From contig NZ_LMFQ01000024.1 in NCBI RefSeq assembly GCF_001426905.1, positions 658,234 through 722,233 on the forward strand: a stretch of 64,000 bases of DNA. Direction: 5' to 3'. The position numbers were made by a program, and so were the translations under genes. This stretch comes from Caulobacter sp. Root1455. GTDB lineage: Bacteria; Pseudomonadota; Alphaproteobacteria; Caulobacterales; Caulobacteraceae. This document shows positions 63,231 through 64,000 of this stretch, in pieces. The number at the start of each line of letters is the position of its first letter. Position 1 is the first letter of the stretch. Below the pieces are notes generated by a model that ran no database searches, had not been told where the DNA came from, and saw only the letters and a list, made by a program, of their open reading frames with translations.

Positions 63231-64000
63231 CCTCCGGCTCCGGCGGTCAGCAGCGGATGGCCGGCGGCGCGCGGCGCCAGGCGGCCGTCGGCGCCGACGA
63301 TCCGCGCCCGCTCCAGCCAGGCCTCGAACTCCGGCGCCCGCTTCAGGCCCAGCAGCTCGCGCACATAGAGGGCGTCGTGGAACGAGGTCGACTGGTAGTT
63401 CAGCATGACGTCGTCGGCGCCCGGCACGCCCATCACGAAGGTGACCCCCGCCGTGGCCAGCAGGGTCAGCAGGCTGTCCATGTCGTCCTGGTCGGCCTCG
63501 GCGTGGTTGGTGTAGCAGACGTCCACGCCCAGCGGGGCGCCCAGCAGCTTGCCGCAGAAATGGTCCTCCAGCCCCGCCCGGATGATCTGCTTGCCGTCGT
63601 AGAGGTATTCGGGGCCGATGAAGCCGACGACGCTGTTGACCAGCAAGGGCTCGAACGCCCGGGCCACGCCGTAGGCGCGCGCTTCCAGCGTCTGCTGGTC
63701 CACCCCGTGGTGCGCCCCGGCCGACAGGGCCGAGCCCTGGCCGGTCTCGAAGTACATGACATTGTCGCCGACCGTGCCCCGACCCAGGGACCGCCCCGCG
63801 TCGAGGCCCTCGCGCAGCAGGTCCAGGGTCATGCCGAAGCTGGCGTTGGCGGCCTGGGTCCCCGCGATCGACTGGAACACCAGGTCGACCGGCGCGCCGC
63901 GCTCGATCAGCTGGATCGCCGTGGTCACGTGGGTCAGGACGCAGGACTGGGTGGGGATCTCGAACCGCCGGATCAGGTCGTCCATCAGCCGGGTCAGGTC
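63227..64000 (-). CDS. eutB: ethanolamine ammonia-lyase large subunit (5' end off window)
   Basis: The C-terminal 257 residues of EutB; the N terminus is past the right edge. TQSCVLTHVTTAIQLIERGAPVDLVFQSIAGTQAANASFG, FETGQGSALSAGAHHGVDQQT and VDVCYTNHAEADQDDMDSL are strongly conserved barrel segments, including the glutamate and asparagine/aspartate that bind the substrate. The final region ends ARIVGADGRLAP. It is the first gene of eutBC; no shell-protein genes are in the window. Confidence 0.96.
   Translation of the reverse strand, partial: DLTRLMDDLIRRFEIPTQSCVLTHVTTAIQLIERGAPVDLVFQSIAGTQAANASFGMTLDLLREGLDAGRSLGRGTVGDNVMYFETGQGSALSAGAHHGVDQQTLEARAYGVARAFEPLLVNSVVGFIGPEYLYDGKQIIRAGLEDHFCGKLLGAPLGVDVCYTNHAEADQDDMDSLLTLLATAGVTFVMGVPGADDVMLNYQSTSFHDALYVRELLGLKRAPEFEAWLERARIVGADGRLAPRAAGHPLLTAGAGG

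Noticed and set aside
62439-64000. Ethanolamine microcompartment operon
   Set aside because: Only eutB and eutC are visible; the downstream side is a convergent VOC gene and no shell gene is in the window. The other side is beyond the edge.

Overview
The window is 64 kb of GC-rich (about two-thirds G+C) alphaproteobacterial chromosome. The best taxonomic marker is an 844-residue sensor kinase at 9146-11680 that matches the cell-cycle kinase/phosphatase PleC in length, domain order and position of the phospho-accepting histidine (His612). Together with an NADP isocitrate dehydrogenase, a zeta-type ATPase inhibitor, PurS/PurQ/small-type PurL and many TonB-era Caulobacterales-style exported enzymes, it points to Caulobacter or a very close relative. 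Gene density is high and both strands are used. I see no rRNA, tRNA, CRISPR array, prophage, integrase or insertion sequence; the accessory signal is in dispersed intergenic hairpin repeats, decayed or duplicated genes and proteins that keep a fold but lose catalytic residues.

Layout. 1-6.2 kb: edge-truncated phospholipase D-like protein, a two-gene acyl-CoA dehydrogenase operon, a CPBP membrane protease, a frameshifted cysteine-cluster remnant and an OmpW porin with an FNR/FixK-like box. 6.4-12.5 kb: pepN, pleC, a small tyrosine-phosphatase-like protein and a putative metallopeptidase. 12.7-18.5 kb: secreted PL10 pectate lyase, an ArsR-SRPBCC pair with a likely leaderless promoter, two glutathione S-transferases and an MFS transporter. 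18.6-33.3 kb: a diluted purine-biosynthesis region (purB, purC, purS, purQ, purL, all on the plus strand) interleaved with a deoxyinosine glycosylase, M13 peptidase, ATPase-inhibitor zeta subunit, a Tat-exported class V aminotransferase-like protein, an alpha-amino acid ester hydrolase and a cyclophilin.

33.4-43 kb: small lipoproteins, a pair of unknown genes sharing an N-D-S-N-D motif, a divergent HxlR/SDR pair, a secreted M28 peptidase, and a bolA - pseudo-aldo/keto-reductase - grxD - thioesterase cluster, then a serine hydrolase, HtpX and a zinc-ribbon protein. 43-46.3 kb: rpsD and the glutathione-dependent formaldehyde detoxification operon (adhC-fghA). 46.3-54.5 kb: membrane protein/XRE pair, DUF1254 protein, host-attachment protein, TrmJ-like methyltransferase, a catalytically empty class A beta-lactamase-fold lipoprotein, a GNAT, tandem duplicated unknown exported proteins (one broken), and a MocR regulator lacking its PLP lysine. 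54.5-64 kb: hybrid histidine kinase, icd, glucokinase-like protein, DUF2939 protein, AEC transporter, VOC protein, and eutBC (eutB runs off the right edge).

The most unusual theme is three independent pseudoenzymes (MocR K-to-Q, beta-lactamase fold without Ser/Lys/Glu, AKR without Asp/Tyr/Lys/His). The next most unusual are the motif-sharing unknown pair at 33.7-34.6 kb and the exported PLP enzyme sitting inside the purine region.
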